From assembly GCF_000296405.1 (NCBI RefSeq), contig NZ_JH815195.1:125789-183202 (forward strand): 57,414 bases of DNA, written 5' to 3'. A program made the position numbers and the translations under genes. The notes under the pieces are model-generated. The model was not told the DNA's origin. It did not search any database and worked only from the letters and a program-made list of their open reading frames with translations. This DNA is from Corynebacterium otitidis ATCC 51513. Its GTDB lineage: Bacteria; Actinomycetota; Actinomycetes; Mycobacteriales; Mycobacteriaceae. How positions within the stretch are numbered: position 1 is the first letter of the stretch; each line of letters begins with the position of its first letter. This document shows positions 29,733 to 38,222 of this stretch, piece by piece.

Positions 29733-30628
29733 CGGTTCTCCTTGTTGTTCTTCACGATCTTTCTCAGCCACCAGATCAGCGCGGCGAGCACCGCGACCGC
29801 CAGGGCGATCGCGAGGATCATCCACCACTGCCAGTGAAGCCCATCCCGGTCGAAGGAACGCTCGTCCTCGTCGAGGGGGACCCGGTGCCCGGTGACGAGC
29901 AGCCGGTGGGTGTTGATGCCGTACGGGGTGCACGTCACCAGTGTGAGGAGGTCCTCGCCGGGCACCTCGGCGAGGGTATCGACCTCGGTGGGCTCGACGA
30001 CGGTGATGTCGTGGACGACGTACTTGAGTTTCTCCCCGTAGGTGTTGACGAAGATCTCGTCGCCCTCGCGCACGTCGGTGAGGTTGTCGAAGAGCGTCGC
30101 CGTGGACAGCCCCGTGTGCCCGGTGAGCACCGCGTGGGTGCCGTCGCCGCCGACCGGCAGCGAGGAGCCGTAGAGGTGGCCGACGCCCTTCTGCAGGACC
30201 TCCTCGGTGGTGCCGTGGTAGACGGGGATCGACACGCCGATCGACGGGACCTTCAGGTGTGCCATCGCCGGCCCGTCGGCGAGGTGAGTGAGGTACTCCT
30301 GGTAGTCGTGGTTGTCCTCGCTCACCCGCGCGAGCCAGGGGTCGAGGATCGGCGCCTGGGTGCGGGTGTCGTTGTAGTGGCGGGCGTCCGCGACCGCGCG
30401 GAGGTTCTCCACGGGGTCGCGGTTCTCCAGCTCGGTGAGGTAGTCGTTGACGACCTCGTTCTGGCGCATGTTGTTCACCTGCGTGGCGACCACCGGGTAG
30501 AGCATGACCGCCAGGCCCGCGATGACGAGGAGGATGGGCAGCGCGACGCGCAGCACGAGCCGCACCGGGGAGCGCGCGTCGTCCGCGCTCGAAGGCGCGG
30601 GCGGCGCGGCGATCGCGTGCTTGGCCAT
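29729..30628 (-). CDS. class C (pilus) sortase
   Basis: Membrane transpeptidase that cleaves LPXTG pilins and links them to the pilin-motif lysine of the next subunit. 299 residues: N-terminal membrane segment (about 23-48) and C-terminal membrane segment (about 267-288) ending WWLRKIVKNNKENR, the two-anchor layout of class C enzymes. Catalytic triad H171 (VLTGHTGLS), C233 (TLVTCTPYGINTHR) and R242. The lid motif ILDPW (D96-P97-W98), which plugs the active site in pilus sortases, is present. It sits between major and minor pilin genes, so these are the expected substrates. Confidence 0.94.
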   Translation of the reverse strand: MAKHAIAAPPAPSSADDARSPVRLVLRVALPILLVIAGLAVMLYPVVATQVNNMRQNEVVNDYLTELENRDPVENLRAVADARHYNDTRTQAPILDPWLARVSEDNHDYQEYLTHLADGPAMAHLKVPSIGVSIPVYHGTTEEVLQKGVGHLYGSSLPVGGDGTHAVLTGHTGLSTATLFDNLTDVREGDEIFVNTYGEKLKYVVHDITVVEPTEVDTLAEVPGEDLLTLVTCTPYGINTHRLLVTGHRVPLDEDERSFDRDGLHWQWWMILAIALAVAVLAALIWWLRKIVKNNKENR

Positions 30629-30704
30629 GGCGGAGAGACCATCCTCCTCAATTAAAGAAGTGACGATGTGGGCTGATTCCCGTGGCGCGTCGCGCCCCGC
30701 GGAG

Positions 30705-30735
30705 CCCGGGAGGGACCGGCTGGGCCCCTCCCGGG
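30705..30735 (-). terminator. hairpin between major pilin and sortase genes
   Basis: CCCGGGAGGG (30705-30714) pairs perfectly with 30726-30735 in the 152-base gap between the major pilin stop and the sortase start. Without a T-run it is probably a partial terminator, which would keep shaft pilin more abundant than sortase (inference). Confidence 0.55.
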
Positions 30736-30780
30736 GGCCGGCGCCCGCCTCGCGGCGCCGGCCGTTAAGCGAAGGGCTTG

Positions 30781-32352
30781 TTAGGCCTTCTTCGCGTTGC
30801 GGGCGGCGGCGTAGACGCCCGAGCCGGCGAGCAGCGCGCCGACGATGAGCAGCAGCACCACGCCGGCGCCACCGGTGTTGGGCAGGAAGCCGGAGCGGGT
30901 GTTCTCGATCTTCGCGACCTGGGTGACCGCGTCGGTGCCGTCGAGGGTGTTGCCCACCGCGGCGGTGGTGAACTCGACCTCAACCGGGGTGGAGAGCAGC
31001 TGGTAGCCCTGCGGGGCCTCAACCTCGACGAGGCAGTACTTGTACTTCTCCTCGATCGGGGCGTTGTTCTCGAAGTCGGTGACGTGCAGGCCGTCGATGG
31101 TGACCTCACCACTCTGGTCGGTGGTCCACGAGTCCTCGCCGGCAACGGTGAGGTTGTCGCCGATGAGGTTCTGCGGGTCCTCGCAGCGGTAGAGCTCGAA
31201 GGTCGCGCCCGGGAGCGGCTGGTCGTCCTCGCCGCTCTTCTCGATCTTCAGCTTGCCCAGGCGGGTCTCCACCTCGTTGGAGGGGATCTCGACGTCGGGC
31301 TCCGGGGGCTCCGGCGGCTCGTTCGGGTCGTTCGGGTCGCCCGGATCCGGGTTCTCCGGGTCGTCCGGGTCGCCGGGCAGGAAGGTCGAGCCCGAGTTGT
31401 TGATGATGTTGGTCGCCTGGTTGAGGACCTGGCCGTTGCCCTCGCCGATCTCCTTAAGGGTGGCGGGGATGGTGGTCTCGACCTCGGCGTCGGCCGGGGC
31501 GGCAAGCAGCGCGGCGCGGCCCAGGCCGGTGAAGACGACCTCGACCTCGAGGTCCTCGGAGACCTCAACGTTGTAGTGGACGCCCTTCTCGAGCTCCACG
31601 TCGCCCGCGGTCAGCGACGCGGTGATGCCCTCGCGCTGCTCGGCGGAGAGCTCGAGCTTCTCCTCGTCGAGGTCATCGAAGACGACGTACTTGCTCAGCT
31701 GGTCGACGCGCGGGATCTTCGTGGTGATCGTGTACTCGATCTCGTCGTCGACGTTCTTGTCGGCGTCGTCGACCTCCTTCTCCACGCTCGCGGAGCTGTT
31801 CTTCGGGTAGACCTGGACGTCGTAGTTCCACTCGGTCTGGTTCTCCGGGTTGGTCTGCGGGACCCACACGAGGAAGTCGCGGGCCGGGAGGATGGTGCCC
31901 TCGACGGTCTCGGGGATGGTCTCGGAGACGCGGTAGACGCCGACCGGGAGGTCGCCGAAGTGCGCGATACCGTTCTCGTCGGTGATCTTCTGCTCGGAGA
32001 CGCCCTCGGGGTCGTCCTCGGCGGTCGCCGGGGTCAGCGCGCGGGCGGCGCGCAGCCCGTCGTTGGTCGACAGATCGGCCTGGACCTGCTGGATGGAGAA
32101 GACCACGCCCGGCAGCGGGGAGCCGTCGGCGAGCTGGAGGTTACCCGTCGCGTCCTGGACGCTGGCGGCGTCGAGGCGCTTGTGCAGCGTGATCGAGCCC
32201 TCCCGGTCGACGTCGATGGTCGAGGCGTTGGCCTCCTGGGCCACGGCCTGCGGGACGAGCGCGCCGGTGGCGCCGACCGCGACGGAGCTGAAGGCCATGA
32301 GGCCGGCGGCCGCGAGCGCCACGGGCCGACGGGTGAGAGAGGTGCGAGACAT
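30781..32352 (-). CDS. major pilin shaft subunit, SpaA type
   Basis: 523 residues. Signal peptide about 1-39. First domain from SITLHKRLDA (K58, likely isopeptide lysine) to the pilin motif WNYDVQVYPKN (K184), the sortase attachment lysine. Middle domain about 190-320. A 33-residue Asp/Pro/Asn/Glu linker (323-355) is atypical. Third CnaB-like domain about 365-485 starts LGKLKIEKSGEDD, with C390 and C440 placed for a disulfide and the E-box YCLVEVEAPQGY. Sorting signal LPNTGG (490-495), hydrophobic helix and ARNAKKA tail. It forms the covalent pilus shaft with the downstream sortase. RBS AGGAG lies 12 bases from the ATG. Confidence 0.94.
   Translation of the reverse strand: MSRTSLTRRPVALAAAGLMAFSSVAVGATGALVPQAVAQEANASTIDVDREGSITLHKRLDAASVQDATGNLQLADGSPLPGVVFSIQQVQADLSTNDGLRAARALTPATAEDDPEGVSEQKITDENGIAHFGDLPVGVYRVSETIPETVEGTILPARDFLVWVPQTNPENQTEWNYDVQVYPKNSSASVEKEVDDADKNVDDEIEYTITTKIPRVDQLSKYVVFDDLDEEKLELSAEQREGITASLTAGDVELEKGVHYNVEVSEDLEVEVVFTGLGRAALLAAPADAEVETTIPATLKEIGEGNGQVLNQATNIINNSGSTFLPGDPDDPENPDPGDPNDPNEPPEPPEPDVEIPSNEVETRLGKLKIEKSGEDDQPLPGATFELYRCEDPQNLIGDNLTVAGEDSWTTDQSGEVTIDGLHVTDFENNAPIEEKYKYCLVEVEAPQGYQLLSTPVEVEFTTAAVGNTLDGTDAVTQVAKIENTRSGFLPNTGGAGVVLLLIVGALLAGSGVYAAARNAKKA
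31315..31374 (-). repeat. 9-bp imperfect tandem repeats encoding the pilin linker
   Basis: Units of CGGGTCGNN occur at 31324-31332, 31333-31341, 31357-31365 and 31366-31374, with a diverged copy at 31315-31323. Each unit adds three residues (for example NDP/GDP/DDP) to the linker, so copy-number change would stay in frame and alter linker length. Confidence 0.7.
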
Positions 32353-32628
32353 GGTGGTGAAAGACTCCTAAAGCTAGTTTCCGTAAAGACCGCATTCCGT
32401 GTGACGGAATCATCCGAATTGTTCGGGACGTCGGCCCTGGGATTCCGCCGCGCGGCCGTGCCGCGGGGCGGGCGGTAAACGTACGTAGTTGTGAGCTCAG
32501 CGGGCGAGAACGCGCCGCCGGGAATCCGGGCCCGCGCGGGGCCGGTTATCAGGAATCATTTATTTTCTCCGTTCGATTGATTTGTGAAGCTTATGCGTCG
32601 CGCCCCAGGCGCGGGCTAGCGCTTCCGG
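32353..32628. promoter_or_regulatory. 276-base pilin upstream region with two inverted repeats
   Basis: Between the tip-adhesin stop and the major pilin start. ATTCCG-TGTGA-CGGAAT (32394-32410) and CCGAA-TTG-TTCGG (32414-32426) stand side by side, 42-74 bases before the pilin ATG, where a promoter is expected; TAGCTT near 32373-32378 (minus strand) is a possible -10. A T-rich patch lies at 32555-32590. This is probably a separate promoter for the pilin-sortase-minor pilin genes with an operator. I see no gene here. Confidence 0.45.
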
Positions 32629-35296
32629 CTAGCCGCGCAGCGCCCTTCTGCCGAGCAGCAGGCCGGCGCCGGAGAGCAGCACCGCCGCCACCAGGGCCGG
32701 GGCCACCCCGCACCCGCCGGTCGCGGGCAGGGTGCCCTGCCGAACGTCGGCGACCGCGAGCGTCGGGTGCCCGTCGCGGACCTGCGCCTCGACGACGAGG
32801 CCGTCGTTGTCGGGGTCGAGGAGCTCGACGAAGGGGGCTTCGGGGTCCTCCTCGTGCCAGCCGATAGTGAAGGCCACCGGCCGGGCGAGCAGCTCGTAGC
32901 CCAGCGGGGAGCGGGTCTCGACGAGGAGGTAGCTCCCGGGAGCCAGGGCGGCGCCGAAGCGGCCGGCCTCCAGCTCGTCGACGGGGATCGGCTCGCCGAC
33001 AGGCTCGCCGTCCGGGCCGGCGGGGACGATCTCGAAGGCCGCGCCGTCGAGGAAGTCGCCGTCGCCGTCCGGGTCGACCTTGACGATCGTCAGCCCGACG
33101 TCCTCGATGGGAGGCTCCTCCGGGTCGCAGTTGGTCTCCGCGGTGGCCGAGGAGTTGCCCTCGTCGGGGTCGGCCTCGTTGCCGATGACCCACGCGGTGT
33201 TCGCCTCGCAGACCTCGGGGTTCGAGGGCCGAGCCGAGATGACGATCGACTGCGACTCGCCGGCCGCGAGCGGGCCGAACGTCGCGGTGAGGAAGCCGCC
33301 CTCGTCGACCGCAACCTCGCCGCTGGAGGCGACGGCCTCGCCGGCGTCCTCGATCGTCGCGTCCTCGTAGCCCTCGGGGATCTCGTCGCGGATGCTGAAG
33401 CCCGAGGAGCCACACGGGCCGTTGTTCTCGGCGGTGATGCGCCAGGCCACTCGCCCGTCCTCGCTCTCGATCTGGGTCTTCTCGATCCGCATGTCGGTCT
33501 CGGCGCCGCCGTTCGCGAACGCGTTGCTCGCGGCGTCGTTGTTGTACGAGGTCGGCGACGGCGCAGCCGCGACGAGCTCGAAGGTTGGGGAATCGGTGTT
33601 CACGTTGCCCACGGCCCCGGCCACGTCACCGATGCCGCCGATGACGTCGCCGACGACGCCGGGGATGAGGTTGCCGATCCCGGACAGGATCCCGCCCGCG
33701 TCGCTGGCGGCCTGGTTCGAGCCGCCGCGCTCTGGGTCGGTGATCTTGATCTGGTAGTTGCGGCCGCGGTCGTTGGCGCCGAAGCCGAGGTTGCCGTTGC
33801 CGTAGGTCCAGGCGGTGCCGTAGATGCTCACCGGCATCGTCTCGCCGGTGCCGGGCACCTCGAGGTCGGTGATGTCGAAGGCGTCGACCGCGCCGGTGTC
33901 CATGTTGACGCGCTCGATGATGACCTTGTCCTCAGCGTCCCCGAAGGGGATGCGGATACCCCACGCGAGGTGCGGGGCCTCGCCGAGGACCGCGTGGTCG
34001 TTGGCCTGCGCGGCGTAGCGCCCCGGCGGGTTGCCGCTGAGGTCGCCGAGCCTGGAGCCCGCCGGCTTCATCGAGGCGCGCCGGTTATCGAGGTTCACCT
34101 CGTAGAAGTGGTGCGTGCCAGACCTCGAGCCGTTGGCCACCCAGTAGCGGCCCTGACCGTCGAAGAAGCCGGTCGAGATGCCGCCCCACAGGTCGCTGAC
34201 TGGGCCGCCGGGCGCGTTTTCGCCGGCGAAGCCGGTGCTGTTGCCGAGGCCCGGGCGCCGCACCTTGCCGAGGTTATGCACCTCGCCGGTCTCGGGGTTG
34301 ATCTGCAGCAGGTGCCCGGCCGGGTAGTCGGGGTCGTCGACAGCGCGGCCGGCGGCCAGGCCCTGGTCGGAGTTCCACGCGATGCGCGGCTGGCTGATCG
34401 CGTAGAGCCAGTTGTCCTCGTGGTTGTAGGCCAGGGCGTTGTAGACCCAGGGGCTGTCCTCGAGGATCGGCTCGAACTCCTCACTGCCCTGCACCTGCAG
34501 GTAGAGGCTCGTGTGCTGGCGGTTCGGGGTCTGGTCGCGGCTCGCGGCGACCCACACCTTGCTACCAAACTCACAGGTGTTGACCTCGCGCGGAGGCTGG
34601 CGGTTCTCCTTGCCCGGATCCTTGTTGAGGATCGCCTCCTGCTCGGGGGTGTGCTCGACCGGCGGGAGACCGTCGTTGCCCTCACCGCCGCCCGGCTGCT
34701 CGCCCTCGTTGCCGCCGCCCGGCTCCTCGGGCGGCTCGGGGGCGTCGCCCTGCGGCTCGCCGATGAGGGTGACGGTGTACTCGCGGCGGTCCCACGCGTA
34801 CGGCGCGATAACGGTCACGGAGACCTGCTCGCCGGCGTTGACGTGGCGGGGCTCGTCGAGCTCAAGGCGCACGGAGTCGTCCTTGCCGTTCGGGGCAGCC
34901 CGATACATCTTGCCGCGCGCGCCGACCTGCTGGCCGCCGACGGTGACCGCGGTGGGCTTCTCCCAGGACTGCCGCGCGGGTTTCCGGTTGGAGTCGGGCT
35001 GGTTGCCGCGGATATCGATGGCGACGATCTCGCCGGGCTGGTCCGCGGTGGCGGTGACCGTCACGCCCTGCGGGCGCCCCCCCCCCGCCGGCGAGGCCAA
35101 AGTGCTCGGTCGGGTGCGTCGTGGAGGCGATCTGCGGCTGCTCGTCGCTGCCCGCGGGGGCGGGGCCCGCGGCGGAGGCCCGGGGCAGGAATCCCTCGAC
35201 CACGGAGGCCGCAAGGACGAGCACCGCGACAAGCGCCAGAACGCCAGTAAGTACGAGCGCCCGTGCGCCCCGCCTCGTCGCCCCGTTTGCCCGCAT
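32629..35296 (-). CDS. large LPATG pilus-tip adhesin, frame broken at a G10 tract
   Basis: The reconstructed protein is about 888 residues. The ATG at 35296 opens a proper signal peptide (MRANGATRRGARALV..., cleavage near SAAG), but the frame ends after 144 codons. The rest is in the frame one base further on, and the switch falls exactly at ten G (35077-35086 on the plus strand as C). Nine G would join them. Parts after the tract: a beta-rich N domain; an NHL/DUF6923-like propeller (YNALAYNHEDNWLYAI, HLLQINPETGEVHNLG); a Gly/Ile amphipathic stretch (GIGNLIPGVVGDVIGG); a DUF11-like domain (WRITAENNGPCG); a CnaB domain ending SYLLVETRSPLGYELL; LPATGG and a membrane tail. By size and context it is the SpaC-like tip protein. 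Confidence 0.85.
35077..35086. repeat. mononucleotide tract, ten C (ten G in the adhesin coding strand)
   Basis: Lies at codons 71-73 of the adhesin, right after the signal peptide. Elsewhere I noticed no single-base run longer than about six, except the second tract at 35559. The length sets the reading frame: 9 or 12 gives the full protein, 10 or 11 a truncated one. Confidence 0.9.
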
Positions 35297-35558
35297 CCGC
35301 AGTCACTCTCCCGTCGAGCTGAACGATGTCTGTCCACGGGGAAGCGCCCCCGCGTTTCGTTGGATGACAGCAACTTATCAGCTTCCTCAACGGTGCCCTC
35401 ACGGTCGAAATGAATAAAAATGAGAACTCTACATACACTTACTCAATCCTCACGTCCGTTTTCCCAGGTGAGTCCCAGACGAAGGTTTTCACTACTAACA
35501 ACACGAGACGCGGGTAACAAGGTGTTTGTGACCGGCGACATATTCCCCGTGAAATTCG

Positions 35559-35568
35559 CCCCCCCCCC
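35559..35568. repeat. second ten-base C tract upstream of the adhesin
   Basis: C10 within TTCG-C10-GACGACT, about 260 bases upstream of the adhesin ATG and about 130 upstream of its candidate -10. It could change promoter spacing or the frame of a vestigial gene; no direct evidence for either. Confidence 0.85.
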
Positions 35569-35868
35569 GACGACTACCCCCTCACTATTCCAAAGTAGGA
35601 ACGCGTCGCCCATACGGACACGCCAATCACACGCGACAACAACCGCCACGTCGGTCCGTGGGTCGCCAGCCCTAATCGCTCCCGGCAGCGAGTCGGCATC
35701 CGGCGCCTGCTGCGCGACAGGGGCGCCGGGGCCGCCATTCGTCAGCTTGACGCAATTGCTCACCCATCAATGGCTGTGAGGGTGGCACCGACGAGCAACG
35801 AACGCTGGGGCGGTCAGGACCACTCGCCGAGAGGGGCCGGGAGCCGCGCCTCTTCACGCACGACGAAA

Positions 35869-35901
35869 GCCCCGGGCCCTGCTTCGCAGCAGGCCCGGGG
35901 C
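35869..35901 (-). terminator. terminator of the DUF6541-like gene
   Basis: 15/14-base stem with one bulge (35869-35883 with 35888-35901), TCGC loop, followed on the minus strand by TTTCGTCG. Begins 20 bases past the stop at 35921. Confidence 0.75.
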
Positions 35902-35920
35902 AAGGAATGGAGCAGACTCG

Positions 35921-38104
35921 CTAACCGATCAGCGGGCGGCGGTAGTAGGGCAGGTTCCCGTCGGCGTCGAAGGCACCCATCTCGGCGCGGGTGGGTACTG
36001 GCGGCAAGGGATCGGGAGATCCGCCCGAGGTGCGCATCTGGGTGAGCTCGCGGTCGCCGAACGCGGCGTTGAGCGCGAAGATCTCGATCCCGCCGTCCTT
36101 GTAGACCATCGTGGTGCCCGGCGCCTCGTGGAGGCCCCCCATCATGCCGCCGTAGATGTTCGGGTCGTCCCAGAACGAGGGCGGGGCGAGGATGAAGAAG
36201 TTGATGCCCAGGCGGCGGGCCGCGTCGTCGACGTGGTTGGCCCGCCCGGGGTCGCCGTCGACGCCAGCGCCCAGCAGGCCGGCCTCGTTGTGGACGATAC
36301 CCGCATCGGTGCCAGGCGACGTGTCGGGCAGGGTGTAGTGGCGGTTGAACGTCGGCAGGCCGTGGAGCGCGTAGGCCCAGCCCTCGCCGTCCTGCCCGGC
36401 GCCATAGATCACCCCGTCGTACGCCGCGGGCTGGTGTGAGAGCCACTCGTAGGCCCGGCGCTCCTGCTCCCGGAAGGCGAGCGGCTCGTCGTAGGGTAAA
36501 CGCACCTCGTCCTCGATGCCGGGGCGCGCCTGGCCGGCGAGGTAGGCGACCACGCCCACCGTCGCTCCGAGGCCTCCGACCAGTGAGACGGTCGTCGCCA
36601 GGGTCGTCGCAGTTCGGGGGGTCACCAGTTTGGCCAGGCCGCACACGACCGCTGCGATGCCGACTCCCGCCGCGGCGAACGTGATCATCCCGAGCGGCAT
36701 GACGAGGCGGTGCGGCGTGCCGTAGTGCAGCCCCGCGAGGGCGTCGATGGGCCAGGCGAGCACGCCGCCGAAGGTGAGCAACGAGTGCGCGGTGAGTGCC
36801 GCGGAGATCAGGTAGAACAGGGGCGCCCACGCGTTGCGGCGCCACCCGATGAGGTAGACGGCACCCGCCGCGGCCGCGACGAAGACCGGCCAGAGAGTCA
36901 GGTCGGGGAAGAACTGGTCGACGTGGAGGGTGCGCATCCCCAGGGCGGTCGCCCAGCTCTCCGCCCGGGAGATGTCTTGGTCCTCGGGCGACTCCTCGCG
37001 CACGGAATCGACGAACTCCCCGCCGGAAAGCACCTGCGGCAGGAGCAGGACGAGCGCCCCGCCCCCGGCCGCGGCGAGCAACCCGACGTCCTTGAGTCTG
37101 GCCACAAGACCGGCGTTGGGGCCCGCGGCGCGCTGCGCGGGCTTAAACACCAGCCTGGTCGCCCACCACAGGACGACAACAAGGACGACCGTCGTAGCGG
37201 GCGCCGCCTGGATCTGGACGACCCCGGCGAAGGCGATGATGACGGGCAGCACGGCCATCGGGTTTCCGGGAACGAGAAAGAACAGCGCTGCGACGATCCC
37301 GGATAACGCCGTGGCCGTCGTGTACGGCCAGGCGCCGACGAAGTGCCCGACCCAGAGAAACACCGGGGCGCCGAACGCCATCGTGCCGGCGATGCCCGAA
37401 CCGATCTGTGCGACGAGACCGCGCGAGTCGACCATGACCCAGGCCAGCGCCGCGAGCGCGAGCGGAAAGCCGATCCCGGCCGTAACGAAATAACCGACGT
37501 TCACCACGACAACCGCGGGGATGTCGAAGAGGGACGCCGCGATCGTGAGCCCGGCGTGCCAGGCCGAGGGGTAATACTCGAAGGCGTGGGTCTCGAAGTG
37601 GCGCAGCTCGCCCATCCGTGTCGGGTCGAGCATCCCCTCCTCGAGTCCGAAGCGCACCATGTTCGTGTGCCACTGAACGTCCCAGCCGCGGAACACGCTG
37701 CCGAGGGAGTGCTGGGTGTCGGCCAGGAAGCCGACGCCGAGGCACACGGCGATGATCGAGCCGACCCCCACGCCAAGCGCCGGGATGAGCCACGGATAGT
37801 CGCTAAGAAATCCGCGCAGGCTGCGGGGGCGGCGCCATGGTCTGGGCCGCCGCCAGCCGCGAAATGCGGTTCGCCACCCGGCCGCCAGGGAGAGCGCCGC
37901 GACAAGGAACAAAGAGACGGTCGCGGGGCGATACTCGATGCTCGCCTGGCCGAAAACGTAGGCGGCGAGCCCGTAGAGCCCGAAGGACACGGGCATCGCC
38001 GCGGCGGCGGCCCACGGCAGCCGAAGCCCCGCGAGCGCACCGAAGACGAAGCCCGGGATGCTTACGACCGCGGCGATCTCCAAGACGGTCACTACTTCGC
38101 CCAC
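35921..38104 (-). CDS. large polytopic membrane protein, DUF6541-like
   Basis: 727 residues from GTG 38104 behind GAGGAGGCCCC. Many hydrophobic segments run from VVTVLEIAAVVSIPGFVFGALAG to about residue 560. An exposed loop near 195-240 carries HSLGSVFRGWDVQWHTNMVRFG and HFETHAFEYYPSAWHAG, a layout like GT-C glycosyltransferases and the actinobacterial DUF6541 family. A ~150-residue extracytoplasmic C-terminal part contains NFFILAPPSFWDDPNIYGG. The first-loop Asp (GWDVQWH) could be catalytic, as in GT-C enzymes, but that is inference. Next to acpS but divergent from it; substrate unknown. Confidence 0.8.
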   Translation of the reverse strand: MGEVVTVLEIAAVVSIPGFVFGALAGLRLPWAAAAAMPVSFGLYGLAAYVFGQASIEYRPATVSLFLVAALSLAAGWRTAFRGWRRPRPWRRPRSLRGFLSDYPWLIPALGVGVGSIIAVCLGVGFLADTQHSLGSVFRGWDVQWHTNMVRFGLEEGMLDPTRMGELRHFETHAFEYYPSAWHAGLTIAASLFDIPAVVVVNVGYFVTAGIGFPLALAALAWVMVDSRGLVAQIGSGIAGTMAFGAPVFLWVGHFVGAWPYTTATALSGIVAALFFLVPGNPMAVLPVIIAFAGVVQIQAAPATTVVLVVVLWWATRLVFKPAQRAAGPNAGLVARLKDVGLLAAAGGGALVLLLPQVLSGGEFVDSVREESPEDQDISRAESWATALGMRTLHVDQFFPDLTLWPVFVAAAAGAVYLIGWRRNAWAPLFYLISAALTAHSLLTFGGVLAWPIDALAGLHYGTPHRLVMPLGMITFAAAGVGIAAVVCGLAKLVTPRTATTLATTVSLVGGLGATVGVVAYLAGQARPGIEDEVRLPYDEPLAFREQERRAYEWLSHQPAAYDGVIYGAGQDGEGWAYALHGLPTFNRHYTLPDTSPGTDAGIVHNEAGLLGAGVDGDPGRANHVDDAARRLGINFFILAPPSFWDDPNIYGGMMGGLHEAPGTTMVYKDGGIEIFALNAAFGDRELTQMRTSGGSPDPLPPVPTRAEMGAFDADGNLPYYRRPLIG

Positions 38105-38222
38105 GGGGCCTCCTCGCATCAATGTGTGCGCCAGCCGGTCGGTCTCGACGCGCCGGAAAGTATATCGCAGGCCCGGGGCCGAGCCCGCCAGCTTTCCCCG
38201 GCCGCGTGGGGCGCGTGGGACA

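Larger units (their letters stand above)
35297..35920. other. 624-base stretch without a convincing gene, upstream of the adhesin
   Basis: Composition is less GC-rich than the flanks. It holds a possible adhesin promoter (-10 TAGAGT on the minus strand at 35431-35426, ~130-base leader, A/T-rich TTTTTATTC after it), the second C10 tract, and the terminator at 35869-35901. Open frames of about 106-119 codons exist on both strands (35443-35763 minus, 35420-35779 plus), but neither has a good RBS or a recognisable fold. It may be a long regulatory region or a decayed gene. Confidence 0.5.

Noticed and set aside
32551..32600. T-rich patch after the adhesin gene as a terminator
   Set aside because: The only stem nearby on the minus strand is about 5 bp and the T-richness is on the wrong strand for adhesin transcripts.
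35443..35763. 106-codon minus-strand frame containing the second C10 tract
   Set aside because: It starts at GTG without RBS, shows no recognised fold, and its frame shifts with tract length; kept only as a possible relic.
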